Shown here: positions 39,887 through 52,355 of the stretch, in pieces | Layout: the number at the start of each line of letters is the position of its first letter | Numbering within the stretch: position 1 is the first letter of the stretch | From: Oxyruncus cristatus | Lineage: Eukaryota > Chordata > Aves > Passeriformes > Cotingidae | DNA: 64,000 nucleotides | Direction of reading: 5' to 3' | NCBI GenBank assembly: GCA_013399855.1 | Contig: VXAY01002226.1 | Coordinates: 127,444 to 191,443 of the forward strand | Position numbers and translations under genes: made by a program | Notes under the pieces: generated by a model | What the model was told of the DNA's origin: nothing | The model's database searches: none | The model's input: the letters and a program-made list of their open reading frames with translations, nothing else

Positions 39887-41423
39887 CTGCAAATAGATTA
39901 CAGGGGTAAGACATTTAAAATAAATACATAATGACCAGTAAAAACATGAATTTCAGAAATGCTCTCAGACCTTCTAAACCCCAAGGATAATTTTATATTT
40001 AGAAAGAAAGTAAAAGATGAGCAAACCCAACCAACATAATTGTGATTCCACTGACATCAACAGAAATATAGTGACTTCAGCATAAACTGATAGGAATTTT
40101 AGCAACTCAGGTGCCAAGAAACACAGTGAAGCATCCTGCATTTTCAGTATACAGTGTGCTATCCATCACTGTTGAATATAATTCCTCACATAACGTGAAT
40201 TTTCACAATGAAGTTGCTCTACCTTGCCATGCATTTGCCCCCAGGTTCCTTTGGAAAGGGAACTGGGCACTTACTGGGGAGGGAGTTACATATTCTCTTA
40301 AGGTCTTAAGCCCTGGTCTGCACAGTGGAGGTGGCAAAGACCATGAAACACTGCTCTGTTGCACAGGCTCAATAAATATGTTCCTCAGGTAAGGGAGAGA
40401 ATAAATAGAGCCCACTGAGGCACCAGCAAAACCCCCTGTCCCTCAGGAGGGTTTTACAATACATTTAAACTATTTAGCTTCTGTATTTTGAGGAGGAAGC
40501 TTCAGCTTTGAGGAGAAGCTTCAGTATTATGAGCTGAGGAAAATGTTGGGGTGGGGATAAAGATGGCAGGGAAAGTGCAGAATAAAACACAGGGCACTGG
40601 GAAGAAAAGCAGAGCTGTAACATTGTTATTTTCCAGTACTGGGGCCAGCCCTCCTTCCAAGCAGTCCTGGCTCCTGCTGTGGTGGGATCACTGACAGCAC
40701 AAACCTGGATGGGAACTGAACATTCTGCATCCATAGGGCAGCAGCAAGCTCTAAGGAAACAGCCCTGTGTCCTTAAAATTACTTTAATATCTTTAAAAAA
40801 TATATTCAGATCAGTTTTTGAAACTATTCTTCCTATCCTAGGGTATTTTGTAAGATAACCAAGGTCTTATATAAAACTCTGACATGTTGGGGAGAAATGA
40901 ATGCAAAAAATTAATGTGATTATGGTGCAGTTTACACGCAAAGGTCACTGCCCTGCTAATATTTTACCGTCATGTGGATTTTATTAGTTGATAATATTTT
41001 CTAAAGCTTTGTTTATTTTCTATTTCTGGTAGAGAGGTTGAGGTGGGTAAGGGCATGAAGTCATGTAAGGAGATGAATTATTATTTCACATATAATACAG
41101 GAAGGCTTCTGGCCATAAAAGTATGATGACGGCCTGCACATTGTATAGCAGTCAGGGTGAAATTTTAGCTCCTAAAACTGAACAGCATGATGCTTGAAAG
41201 AGGTATCTAGTTTAATTAAAAACAGGAAACTCATTAACAAAGCAAAGCAAAGGGTAACAACTTTTTTTTTGTTAGTTTTTCAAAAATACAAGTTCTACAG
41301 ATGGAAATACTTAAAAGAGAAACAGTAATTTCAAAGAATAAGCTTAATATAATGCAAAGACAACCCTTTGTCCTCTTTGCATGGTTTAATAGGTTTAAAT
41401 GTCTACTTTCTGTGGTGCAAATG

Positions 41424-41469
41424 TGTTATATCATTTGCATATAACATAGGACAGATATGTCATATCTGT
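41424..41469. repeat. Two adjacent palindromes
   Basis: TGTTATAT and ATATAACA (41424-41431 and 41439-41446) flank a 7-base loop. Five bases later ACAGATATG and CATATCTGT (41451-41459 and 41461-41469) flank a single T. The first palindrome contains ATTTGCAT (41433-41440), the POU-factor octamer. Confidence 0.8.
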
Positions 41470-43943
41470 GGGAATCACACTAATGAGTAATTGACAGGAA
41501 ATTAACTAGAAATCAATTAACTAGTAGGAAATACTCTACTCAAAAATATTATTCTTGAATTATTATAAAGGAGATGGTACAGATAAAAGATCTAACAATG
41601 TAAAAGCCAGTAAACAAATAAATAAATTAAAAAAATCTGTTTGTGCTTTGTCTTGTTAGCAATAAATGCATAGTTCAAGCAATTCCCTAACTTGCAGTCT
41701 GTGTGTACTGTTACCCCAAAGGGATTTCTGGTAACACCCAGAATATGCTCCTGGACCTTTCCAATGGGGCTCTCCAAAGCTTTCCCTGATAAATCCATGT
41801 GCCTCAAAACCAGGAAACAATTGTCTGGTTTCTGTACGAAGTCAACTTTATGAGACTTATCAGAAGACTTAAATTAGAGTAAGAAGATATGGCTTTCAAA
41901 TTATTACAGGAGCATCTTCCTGCCTAGCTCACCTTAAACACAGAGTTTCACTCTCATTAAGCTGGAAATATGTCCATAATAAGAAACACGTGCTTCTAAG
42001 CAACACGGTGCAGCTTTAAAAGAACATTCTGTATTCATTTATCAAAACAGAGCTTTTTATACATGATAACAAGTTGTGTCAACACCGTGCCGAAGCCTAT
42101 TGTATTAACAGGCTACAAATTGTTGTAAATTATTAGTAAACTAAGCAGAATATGCATGCTAGTTATTAAAAACACGGACTACAGTGTGCCCAGGAGACGA
42201 GGGCAGCAGCAGGAAGATGTAGAACAGAAATCCTTGAGAAGCAGAGGAACAACTCTGCACCGGATCAAAGTCAGAGCCATCCCAGTTTGAGGACTTCTCA
42301 CAGTAAATGGGCCTGTTAGGGGGCTTGTGACTATTGCGGTCATCAGGAGTTGCTTCAGATGATCTGTTTAGTGTGAAAAGTGAATTAGTGTGAAAAGTAA
42401 AAGAATTAGTAAGGGCCACCTGTTAAGCAAAATTTGGTTAATGAATAAAAGGTCGTATCTCCTGTTTATCCTGCATAACTTGTGCTGAGAGTGATCCACC
42501 AAATACTCCACAGGCTCTCTACTGATTGTACATATAGTAATGCCCTTTAGGTGTGATTTAATAGCTATTATTAAAAAATATGAACACTTGTTAACTCGTT
42601 ACTAGATTATATTGGTTTGTTTCAAAAACCAAACCAAATTCAAATGCCAAAAGCTTCTTGTCTTTCTATCACCCCACAGAGAAATTAAATTATTAACTTT
42701 ACTTGCAGCAAAATGGAGACAACTAGCTCCAGAGCACATTTCTCAGCTCCTGTACTGAAGCTGTCTGGAGCAGGTGGTGTATCCCTGACTTCATTTGGGA
42801 ATATTCAGAGCTTGCTGTCCCACACATAGATGTGAGAGGCAGCTGGCACTCCTGACCGCCCAAGCAGACAGGACTCTGCTGTGAATACACAGTCACTTAT
42901 ACAGAATACAGATAGAATTAGTAATGCACATTCAAGAGCAGTGCACAAATTCCTGCATGTACAGCAATTAAATTATTTCTCAAGTGCTCCAGGAATACAA
43001 AATGTAACAAAATAGATTTTAGCTGTGTACAGAGTGATGCTGGTGTTTCAAGTGATTTCGTGACTGCAAATCTTATTCTGACTGTACAAAGTATGTGTCA
43101 TTACAAAGCAGGAGATAACCTTCATTTACACTGGCAGACCTGGCAGCCCTTCCTAATAGGGCTGTGAGACCTAAGGTAAAGAATAAATTCTTTGTTATTT
43201 AAATCAGCAAAATATACTTTCATGAATCACACCTAGAGAAGTGATTATTATTATAATAACAATTATGTATCTTCAGAACATATAGGGTTTCACATACCTG
43301 TCACTAATTATTTTTAGACATAAACTGCTGGATTTTTTATTTTATATACTTTGTTGCAGTAGGCTATGAAATTCTTTCATACCTATGTTTGTGAAACCTT
43401 GAACCAAGCAATTATAAAAACCAAAACAACCAAACCCATAACAAAAACCGAGAAGCATATTTAGAAAATGCCTTTAAGTAAACACATCTATATAATCACA
43501 GAAATAAAATTAGTATTACTCCTGACAGCTTAAAGCCCCAAGACTTTTTTTTTTAATTGAGATTTTTACTAAGATGTCTAAATTCCGGAGCATCAGGATC
43601 TTTAAAAAGCCTAATACTGGTACGTATTGAATATCACATGGAGTACTTCCTCTGCATGAAAACCAGGTAGTAAAAAGGTTTGGAATAATTTAATAATTTA
43701 CTAGTACCGGTTGTTGCTCTCAGGTAGGCTGTTCATTAATTTCTGCTAATGACAAACCTAATGATTTAGCTGAGAGCAGAACATAGCTCTTCAATGCATT
43801 TAGGAAACCTTAACACATCAGACTCCGCAACTCCTACCAGATTATCAGCCAGAGCCTCTTGGCCGTTTTGTAGCAATTTGTAGCTTTGGAGTTTATTAAA
43901 CCTGTCATATTATTATTGAGCTTCTGTGTTCTTCAGAAATGAT

Positions 43944-44097
43944 CCTTTTTCATCCACGTTGGCTATATTTTTCTCCAAGCAGACTATTTTATTCCCCCAT
44001 TTTCCCCAGCTCATAAATACCCTTTTTCCTCCACATTTGCTATATTTTTCTCAAGCAGACTACTTTTATTCCCCAATTTTCCCCAGTTCACCAAGCC
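43944..44097. repeat. Tandem duplication, two copies of about 77 bp
   Basis: The first unit (43944-44020) and the second (44021-44097) share CCTTTTTC, TTGGCTATATTTTTCT or TTTGCTATATTTTTCT, AAGCAGACTA and ATTTTCCCCAG in the same order, with about a dozen differences. The unit is pyrimidine-rich. No function is suggested. Confidence 0.85.
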
Positions 44098-44530
44098 AGG
44101 GTAAGTTTTAAATTCTTTTCTAAGTTCTCAGCAGCCTGAGAGCAGCAAGACAGTGCAGGTCATGCAGCTGCTCTGTGGGCAATTGCCTCAAACCCCACTC
44201 TTCATTGGATCCATCAGTGTGGGTTTCACATGGGTGTTTTCACATGGGTAATTTGTTTTTCCTGCTTCTGAGGAAATACAATAACCATTGCAAAAGACAA
44301 GCTGTGTGTTTCTACTGTTATCTCTTTTGGAGAATGTTTGGGACATACTGGCATGGTCATAACATAAGCATTTCTGGAGGGGTTTGCAGAGCATAAACAT
44401 GAATGATTTAGGGTGTTTTTCTGGTTTGTTTTTTTTTTTTTTGAATGATAAACAAATGACAGAATGATTTAGGTTTCGAGGTACCTCATGACACTTCCCA
44501 TGCAAAACAGATGTCCCTGTCATATCTTAC

Positions 44531-44716
44531 TTTTAGTGACGACTCCTTCTAGTCGGATGATATTGGGGTGGTCGAACTGTCCCATGATACTTGCTTCTCC
44601 CAGGAAGTCCCTCCTCTGTTTTTCTGTGTAGCCAACTTTCAGAGTTTTGATAGCGACTGAAATTTCCTTTTTAGAAGGCAGCTTTAGGCGTCCACTGCAC
44701 ACTTCTCCAAATTCCC
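44531..44716 (-). CDS. EPHA3: EPHA3 exon 11: kinase N-lobe
   Basis: This 186 nt exon encodes 61 full codons plus split codons at both ends, from (G)[14 protein letters not shown] to [10 protein letters not shown]. The acceptor is TTTTTTCAG and the donor is AAAA|GTAAGATA. It holds the end of the glycine loop, the catalytic Lys in VAIK that binds ATP phosphates, and the C-helix Glu in FLGEASIM that pairs with it. [13 protein letters not shown] is the conserved beta4 stretch of Eph kinases. All catalytic N-lobe residues are present, so an active kinase is expected. Similarity to other vertebrate EPHA3 proteins is nearly complete across the exon. Confidence 0.97.
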
Positions 44717-46380
44717 CTGAAAAAAGAGTGGAAAGGCAACAGAAGCTGAAATGTAGTTATTTCACAGGGGTTTAAGAATGAAGACCTAGCCTTCAGCAAA
44801 AGCCCCTAAAAAGTGGTGTTTGCTGTTGGGCCATAGGCCCTCACTCCAAAGGGGCCTTTTGTCCAAACTGCTTCACATTATCATCCTTGGGTTCCCCAGC
44901 TGTCAAACTGGACAACGTCACTTATTTACTCTGCATATCCAGGTGACTGCAGAACAGAGGAATGAATAAATGAGATCAAAAAATTCCCCTTCTGCTTCTG
45001 TTGATGCACTTTGAGACAGCAGTAGGAGGGTTAACTGATTAAGAAGTATCAGAATGGCAGAATAGTTGTGCATTCTTGTGAACACTAAACTGTGCATTTC
45101 TACCAAACAGTGACAGTATAGTTCCAAGTTATTTAACTCCTGCAAGCCAAAATGATTAGCATACTAGTATACTTTATCAAGAACAAATGCTGCTTCAGTT
45201 CAAATACCAACCCCAGCCCAGTACTGTCAGAGCTCCACAAAAAAAGGAAGACCAAAGGATATCTTGAAAACAGAAGGAAGGGGGGAAAAAAGGCTTGAAT
45301 CTCGTAGAGTCCAGCTTCATACTCCATTTTCTTGATGTTTTAATGGTCCAAAAAGCTATATCAAGCTAAGCTTTTAAAACTATTGTTCAGTTACTGTCAA
45401 TGGAGAAAGAGGTAAAATTTCAGCAAGCAGTCCAGCAATTGATCCTTCATTTAAAACCAGAATTGTATATCTGATATTGGTTTAACTTTTGTGAAGGAAA
45501 AGTTAAACCCATTTAGCCATGGCTGAACAGTTTGGAACTTGAGTGATTACTCAGATTCCACAAGTACTTCGAGGCTAGAGGATGCTTCAAGAAAAAAAAG
45601 TTGGACCCTTTCTAAGCACTGATTTTAAGAGATGAGGATGATGGCTTTTTATACAAAGCCTTCCTGAGGTGTTTTTCATTATGCAACACACAGGGCTAAA
45701 CATGCCCAGCAGAGTGATGTGTCTCTTTACATGTGGAAGGCAAATAGGTATTTTTTAGGAGTGCTGTTCATGATAAAAAGATCTCTCTTCAGGAGATCTT
45801 AATTTCTTTTTAAATGGGCTACTTAGTACAGAAAAGAAAAATCTGAAAAAAGTGGCTCCTGACCTCAGTTTTCTTATTTAGGCTCCCACTAAAATCCCTT
45901 GTGTTTTTCCTGAGGTTCTTTTGGACAAGAGTATTTCCTTATTGCATTTGTGTGTGTTTTCAAAGCTATGTAAGCTGCCCTCTATTCTCAGAGACTTCTG
46001 TTAAAGCTGTGAAAACCACTTGGAAAAGTACTTCTGAATATCAAGATTACTTGCCTGACTTGAAGGTCTCTTTACTTACGTCACGCTCCAACGCGGTTAA
46101 ATGAATCCCTTCTTCTCAAATCCCTGTCTTTTTATGATTTCATTCACACTTGTGTTGCAAAGGACAAGGGCAGGAAAAGACCAAGTCATTCACCCAAGTA
46201 AGGCATTGACTCAAGCAAGAGGCTGGAAATGCCTTTCTGTTTTGGGGGGAGGAAAGAAGTGTTCCTGAAGAAGCTGCCTCAGAGCCACTCAGTCTGAATG
46301 TAAAAGCTATCACAAGTTGAGTGTGACAGCAGTGTAAAGGAACAAACTCATTTTGGAAGCTCCCAGCACTCTACAGCCTG

Positions 46381-46442
46381 ATTTTCATCTGTTCTTCCCC
46401 AATTTTCATCTGTTCTTCCCCAGTTTTCATCTGTTCTTCCCT
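46381..46442. repeat. Minisatellite, three copies of a 20-bp unit
   Basis: The unit TTTTCATCTGTTCTTCCCCA is repeated three times head to tail, nearly without change. Confidence 0.92.
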
Positions 46443-46608
46443 GCCTGGCTCTTCCTGTTGGCGTCTCTACCAACTGCTAACAGGAAATGCTAACTAGAAT
46501 GCCATATGTACTTCAGGCTACATGAAGCTGAGTGGTAGTGCCCAAAAAATGGCATTATTATATCTTGAGTCCATGTAGCTTCAATGTGGAGGACCTACAG
46601 GAACCCTC

Positions 46609-46730
46609 TGTCACTCAGTTGGTTACAGCATGGTGCTAATAATGCAAGGCTCAATCCCCACATGGGTCATTCAATTAAGATTTGGACTTGATGATCTTTG
46701 TGGGTCCCTTCCAGAATTTTCTGTTATTTT
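46609..46730 (+). mobile_element. tRNA-Ile-derived SINE with CR1-like tail (TguSINE1 type)
   Basis: The head reads CACTCAGTTGGTTACAGCAT then GGTGCTAATAATGC. This matches tRNA-Ile with box A (46613-46630) and an AAT anticodon loop (46638-46640). The box B region GGCTCAATCCCC follows at 46649-46660. The tail, TTGGACTTGATGATCTTTGT then GGGTCCCTTCCAGAA, is the CR1 3' end used for mobilisation by CR1. It has lost several bases relative to a working tRNA. The element lies antisense to EPHA3 in intron 10. SINEs of this build are known from passerine birds. Confidence 0.8.
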
Positions 46731-48249
46731 CACTAGAATGGAGCAAAGAGACTTACTTTTAAAACACCTGACTCCTTTTGGACATATTCCTTTTATGAAG
46801 CTTCTCAGAAAACTCTTCCTCCATTTACAGAGGCCATATTTGGCAAATTTTGGTTTATTTCTTATTCTAATGTGTATCTTGATTAAAAATAGATCAGAAC
46901 AACTGAACTGTAAAACATGACATATCACTGATTCTTAGTAACTTGTTTCTAGATCCATATACTGCACACAGCCCAAATTTAGAAAGCTTACATCTGTGAA
47001 CAAAGGCTCCGGAAAGTCTTGCAAGCAAACACACTGCTCCTGGACTTAACTTGACAATAACCTCCTTCTCTATTCTTACACTAATTCTCTATTATGTGCA
47101 GTAAGTAGAGCTTTGCTGCCTTGACTGAAGATGGTGGAGAACAGTGCACTCTTGTGGGGCAAAATTAAAACCAGCAAGGAACAAAAATTCAACCTTTCCA
47201 GAAAATAACTTAACTTCAAACTACAAACAGTTGAGTGGTTTCAGTAAGAGAGGATGAACACTGGTTCTTTTTTTGCTGAGTGATTCAGGAGATGCACTAA
47301 GTACAGTAGTGTGATTCTACACTTTTTCCAACTGAAAATCTTTTGCTGTGCACTGTGAGTCTGCCTCTCTCACATCTCATGATTTTAATTCAAATCATAT
47401 ATTTAGAGAGAAACAAAAAATTCAATAATAAAAGAACTGGCATTTTTCATGATTAAAAATCAACAGTACTTCTCACAAATGCTTTAACATAGCAGGAAAG
47501 CTACCACTTCATGATATTCTGACTTAATGAGACAATCTGCCACTTCACTTCAAGGAGGAAGCACACAACCTATCAGGAACTATACATTGCCTTGCAACAC
47601 AGTCTCAAGTGCAATGAGACTTTCTATAATCTGGCTCCTCTGTTACAAAATCTGCTCATTTCACCAGTTTGTTTTCTGTAAACCCAGATCCATGGCATCT
47701 GTATGGCTCAGACAAATCAGTTATCAGACAGACAATCCCTTCTTCCTAAATCAATAATTCAAATACAAAGCAGTGACCAAAATTAATCCAATGACCAAAG
47801 GTGACTGCAGTGTGATGGATTCATGGTGACTGGTATGAAATGAGTTTGTGGTTTCACTCAAGGCATAATAGTCAACAGTCCTTTTAAGGGGAAAAAAAAG
47901 GAAAACATCTTCACAAGGCACATTTTCTGTGCTTTGCTGACAGATTTTAAAGAGAAGCATAGAAGTGAAGCTGAACAATCTTTTTCACTCTCAACAGCGC
48001 TGCATCCAAGTGTGGTCTTGGCGTCCTTTGAAAAACTGCCTTGCTATCTGCTTTCTTTGAGGAAAAAAAAGAAAAATAGAACTGTGTGCCTTGAACTTTT
48101 CATATGCACTGAAACCAGCTGCAAATAGGACCTACTAATTTGAAGACTTTCGAACATCTTCTTTTCAGTCACAAGTATAAACCCAAAGATTTAAAACAGT
48201 ATATACAGCAAAAAAGTATCTTTAGTAAAATATATCTGGTGGTCACTAC

Positions 48250-48375
48250 CTGCTCCAACCACTTTATCAATGGATATATTAGAAGCATCCAGTTCCTTTG
48301 CAAATTCATGGACAGCTTGATTGGGATCCTCATATGTATGCGGATCTACGTAAGTTCTCAGGCCTGGGAGTTTTA
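48250..48375 (-). CDS. EPHA3: EPHA3 exon 10: juxtamembrane tyrosines and start of kinase domain
   Basis: This 126 nt exon encodes (L)[17 protein letters not shown], then a linker and [11 protein letters not shown]. The acceptor is TTTCCACAG and the donor is GCAG|GTAGTG. The two tyrosines in [10 protein letters not shown] correspond to the conserved Eph juxtamembrane autophosphorylation sites. In the unphosphorylated receptor they hold the kinase inactive, and when phosphorylated they recruit SH2 adaptors. The exon ends inside the nucleotide-binding glycine loop (GAGEFGEV), which is split across the exon 10/11 junction as in other Eph genes. The donor has T at +6 but lacks A at +4 and G at +5 (GTAGTG), so it is somewhat weak. 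Confidence 0.95.
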
Positions 48376-51300
48376 CTGTGGAAAAACAAATTCACAGAGA
48401 AAATGTTACTTAGACTTAATTAATCCTTCTAAAGACAGCTCATGAGACAATAGAAACCCAATCAATAGCAGAAAAAGGTATTCTTCAAATCAAACTGCTT
48501 TTTATGGGTCTTAAGGAATCTTAATACACAGTAAAACCAGAGGCACTAAAGTACATCTGCACTTGTTGTATTTAACTGCTTTTTAAATATTAAAATACTA
48601 CTCACCCCTCCCATGTTGCTATGTTTGGATGGTGCTTTATATTGTCCCTTTCAAAGTAATGGCAAGGAGGTCAGGAACAAAATGTGTTCCTACAGCCAAC
48701 CTGAAAAGTTCCTAAGACTATACTAAGAAGAGCCCATTAACTCAAACTTTTTCCTTCCAAGTCCTGCAACAAGAAAAGAAACTAAAAACATGAAACATGA
48801 AATAAAGCACCCCTGACTCAATCCGTCTGCCAGTACTTATAAGGATGTCAGAGAGTTGTTTCTTAATAAAAACTGGTTCTAGTCCTCAGTCGCCCAAACA
48901 TCCATGTTATTATTTTGTCCTCCTCTACAGTTTCCTGGCCAGGGATTGTTTGTTTGCCCAGGGCAAGTGCTACTTCAAACGACTGAATGATTTCAAGGGC
49001 AGTTTCAAGCTCTCCACATCTCTTCCTCCAGCAGGACTAGAGAGGAAGAGACCATTCCCAACCTTTGCCTCCAGCAAAGACGCTGAAGGCAAAGCACAAT
49101 CTCATTCCCTCTTCCTGGCTCACAGCACTGCTTGTGTTCATACCCAGTGCCTTCTGTGCCTGCCTCTGTATTCATTCGATAACCAAAATATATTTTATGT
49201 ACAAAAAGTGAAATAACCAGCTTGAAGTTTTCTGCTTCTGAAACAAAACCTACATTTCTGGACCTGTATTCTAGCTTTTCCTAACTATACCAGTTGGTCT
49301 CATAAAGGATATTAACTCCTCTTATAAACACTGCTTTAACCCACTCAGGAGTATCCTTTCCAGCTTGGCACTATGTTACTGCATCAATTTTGACAGCTAG
49401 AATAGTTAAAATCTTCTTTCTAGAATAGTTAAACCTTTTTTTGCTGGGGTTACACAGATGGGAAAAAAACTACCTTTGGACCATTAGTTAGAGCACACAA
49501 TTGTTTTGTCAAACAATCCCTAGTGTAAAAAAAAAAAAAATCAATTTTATGGAGATTTATTGGCCTCAGAATTGACAAAGAAATGATAAAGCTGAGTTCC
49601 CAAGCTAATTGTCTTGCAAACAATGCAAAATAAGAGCCATGTTCTGAACACAAGGGCCGGGTGTGCACGGCCTTAAATGCCAACTGTGTTTCCTTCAAGA
49701 GCCTGATGATTACAGAATTACTTGCAAGTAAAACAAAAAGTAATTGGCTGTATATTGCTGTTGGTTAAAGATCTTGTAAATGCTCCTTTCCTTCCATACT
49801 GAATGTACATTATGGGCTCCCTCATACCCCCAATAAAAATAACAATTAAAAGTCTGCACTGTGGGGTTTTTGGCTTCAGATTTTTAATGCTGACCCCAGA
49901 GGTTCTTGAGATCAGGTGATGGTGACTGCAAGGAGAATAATCCCTTCACACTAATAATTAAGGGCAGGCTGCATAGTAACTGGGTTCTGTCATGAAATAC
50001 AGATAATAAACACGTGCACATGTGTTAAGCTCTACTACTTTACAGCTCATTCTGTGCAAACATAATCATTTACATTTTCATTTTAACAGCATGAATTGCC
50101 CTAAAGGTAGCAAAAAAATAAAAAAGGCCCAGCCAAAGAAGGCAAAGGGAAAGGATCTGAGGAGGTGAAACGTTTTTGTTCCTTTGAAGTGATATTACAG
50201 GATTTGTAATAAGGCTGCAGGGAATAGTTCATGGCTGGAGCCTTTTTAAAAGTAATTCAGAATAAACTGACTGAAATAAACCAGCTGCTGTATTTGAGAT
50301 GCTGAAAGTTTATGACAGCCATGGAAGTTACTTTATCCTCTTTTAGCTCATAGAAGCAATTTTCTTATTCTTTGGGAAAGACTACAATTTGGTAGATTAA
50401 AGCTTCAACAGCCACACACGTACATACATACAAATTCTAACAGATAAATATCTGCAAGATCTATAATAAATAATTTTCAAGAATTTCTAACAGAAATACC
50501 AGGTCCGTAATTGGCTCTGTTCTTACTACACAGTGAATCAGCATGGCACTGCTCAGAAAACAGTACATAAATATCTAAAACCAAATTAAAAGCAATTTAA
50601 TCCACAGGAATTTAACAGCACTGATATGTTTAAGAATAGTGATTGCAACTTTCCATTGTGTGGGAGTAAAGAGAGTGAATTCTGACCTGTTATTTGTCTG
50701 TGACACTTATTTTACTGGCTGCTTTTATTTTATAACCTCATTAAATTTGGATGATGAAGCATTAATTCTATGGGGCCAAATGTAACCCTATAGACTTTTT
50801 ATTTTTTTGAGAATAGTTGGTTGGGCTGCATGAAGCAAATCCACTGTTCCAGCCTGAGTATCCCCTGATAGTGCTGGGGAAGGAGACACATGTTGTGGAT
50901 ATTCATGGTCACGGCTCCCTGGAGATAAGGATGGGTTCCAAACTTAAAGCAATAATAACTTGAACAGCCAGAGAACAGTCGTGCCATTGTCATGAGAATT
51001 AGGAAGCAGTTCTTATTTCCAACTGCTGCAGGTAAATCCCTCATTAAAATGTTGATTCAGTTATATTTGGTGAGGAGGCACCTGATTATGTACCATTTCT
51101 TGAGATGGTACAGCACCACTCAAGTACATTCACCTTACAATATGCTAAACAATAGAAATATACGGTTCAACAAACTTTACACGTTTAGCAGGACATTCAT
51201 CTGGAGCTGAAAATGTTTCAAGTCAAACGACTGTTTCTTATTAAACCCATGCTCATTAGACACCCAAAACAGGAATTTTTTGGTCTTGGTGCCTATAAAG

Positions 51301-52287
51301 GGTGTTATCTTTGCCTGTAAAGATGAAAAATCCAAGAAATCCCCCCTTACTCCTGCTCAGGAATTAAGCGGTCAACTTATTTTCCCCTCAGCTTCTTCTG
51401 CTCCAAAACAAATTTATTTCTATTTGAAAGCGTATATGGATGGAGTTTCTTCCCCTGAGCATCTCCTGGATCTGATGTTGCTCCACACTTTTCCTTTCAC
51501 GGGGCATTGCTGAACGACCCAGAGCAGCCATGAATAAAGCCCCATTTAGCTTTATTAAAAATAGGTACATAAACATCACATATAGATGGGCTTTGGGTTT
51601 GGCTTTTGAACATGTTTCATCCAATTTTTGTGATGCAAAGACAACAAAAGTCAGTGGAAAGACTCTTTTAGTCCTGGATGAGACCCAATGAATTGCCAGG
51701 GGAATCAGGATTTGAACAAAACATGTTTGTAAACAGAGCTGGATTTAAAAAAAATCCCATTAATTTGAGACACTTGCTTAGCAGTCATTCCTAAATTAAG
51801 AAAGTACTCTGTATCACTCCATATGTTAAGAATAAGTCCAAACTAAATTAATAGTGGGTCAACTTTGTCAAGCAAACAATTTTCACAGTCCCTTCAGTGG
51901 CCAAGACAGTTTTAAATTTATTTTATATTTTGCTTTGGGCAGGGCGAAAAATATTTCTTAGACTTTATACAATAATGATAATGAGGAATTTGCAGTTACA
52001 CTCTGCACTTCAGTGATGCACAGCACAATCAATATCACATGTATCGTTTGAACATAGACAGTGACGTTTTGCTCATTGCTAATCTGAACACAGATAAAAG
52101 AATTTGAAACAAAGAATAATTCTTTGGGGAAAATCTCTTTATCTACAAGAGAAGAGATAATTAATTTCTTATTTCACCTTGGTTTAAGTGAGGTATGACT
52201 TTTTTTTTTTTTTTAATTCAAAACCACCAGTTATCTAGGGGATGAATTCAATAGATCTGGAGGCATTAAAAGGCTTCAGTAACTTAC
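48376..52287 (-). other. EPHA3 intron 9
   Basis: This 3.9 kb intron lies between the two juxtamembrane exons and shows no recognisable repeat or gene. Short A or T runs occur at 49528-49541 and 52200-52214. Plus-strand frames up to 123 codons (48845-49216) have no recognisable domain. Confidence 0.85.
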
Positions 52288-52355
52288 AATGGCCATTCCC
52301 AAAATGCAGTCTTTTCTCGTCAGTGCCATGTTTGGACTTCTTGTATCCACAGAAT
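52288..52355 (-). CDS. EPHA3: EPHA3 exon 9: short juxtamembrane exon
   Basis: This 68 nt micro-exon completes the Arg codon of exon 8 and encodes FCGYKKSKHGTDEKRLHFG-NGH plus one base of a Leu codon. The acceptor is GCTTATAG and the donor is CATT|GTAAGTT, a perfect consensus. The product is the basic stop-transfer stretch directly inside the membrane, rich in Lys and Arg. From memory the mammalian protein has YKSKHG with a single Lys where this sequence has YKKSKHG, so there may be one extra residue; the frame is unaffected. It is too short to be found as an open reading frame and is placed by phase, splice signals and similarity to the family. Confidence 0.92.

Larger units (their letters stand above)
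39887..44530 (-). other. EPHA3 intron 11
   Basis: This 4.6 kb intron contains the paired palindromes with an octamer at 41424-41469, a 77-bp tandem duplication at 43944-44097, a T run at about 44430-44442, and a short direct repeat of GAAGCTTCAG at about 40500-40520. No other gene is visible. Confidence 0.85.
44717..48249 (-). other. EPHA3 intron 10
   Basis: This 3.5 kb intron carries the tRNA-derived SINE at 46609-46730 and a three-copy 20-bp minisatellite at 46381-46442. The rest is unique AT-rich sequence. Confidence 0.85.

Noticed and set aside
39880..39887. GTAAG at the start of exon 12 as a splice donor extending exon 11
   Set aside because: It follows a good TTTGCAG acceptor, and the phase and protein (S-K-P-V-M) require it to be exonic.
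44188..44523. A longer open frame next to exon 11
   Set aside because: It lies in intron 11 beyond a consensus donor (GTAAGATA), contains no receptor-like sequence and crosses a T-rich run.
46609..46670. A tRNA-Ile gene
   Set aside because: Box A, the AAT loop and box B are recognisable, but bases are missing, the arms do not pair fully and a CR1 tail follows directly. It is a SINE head, not a tRNA gene.
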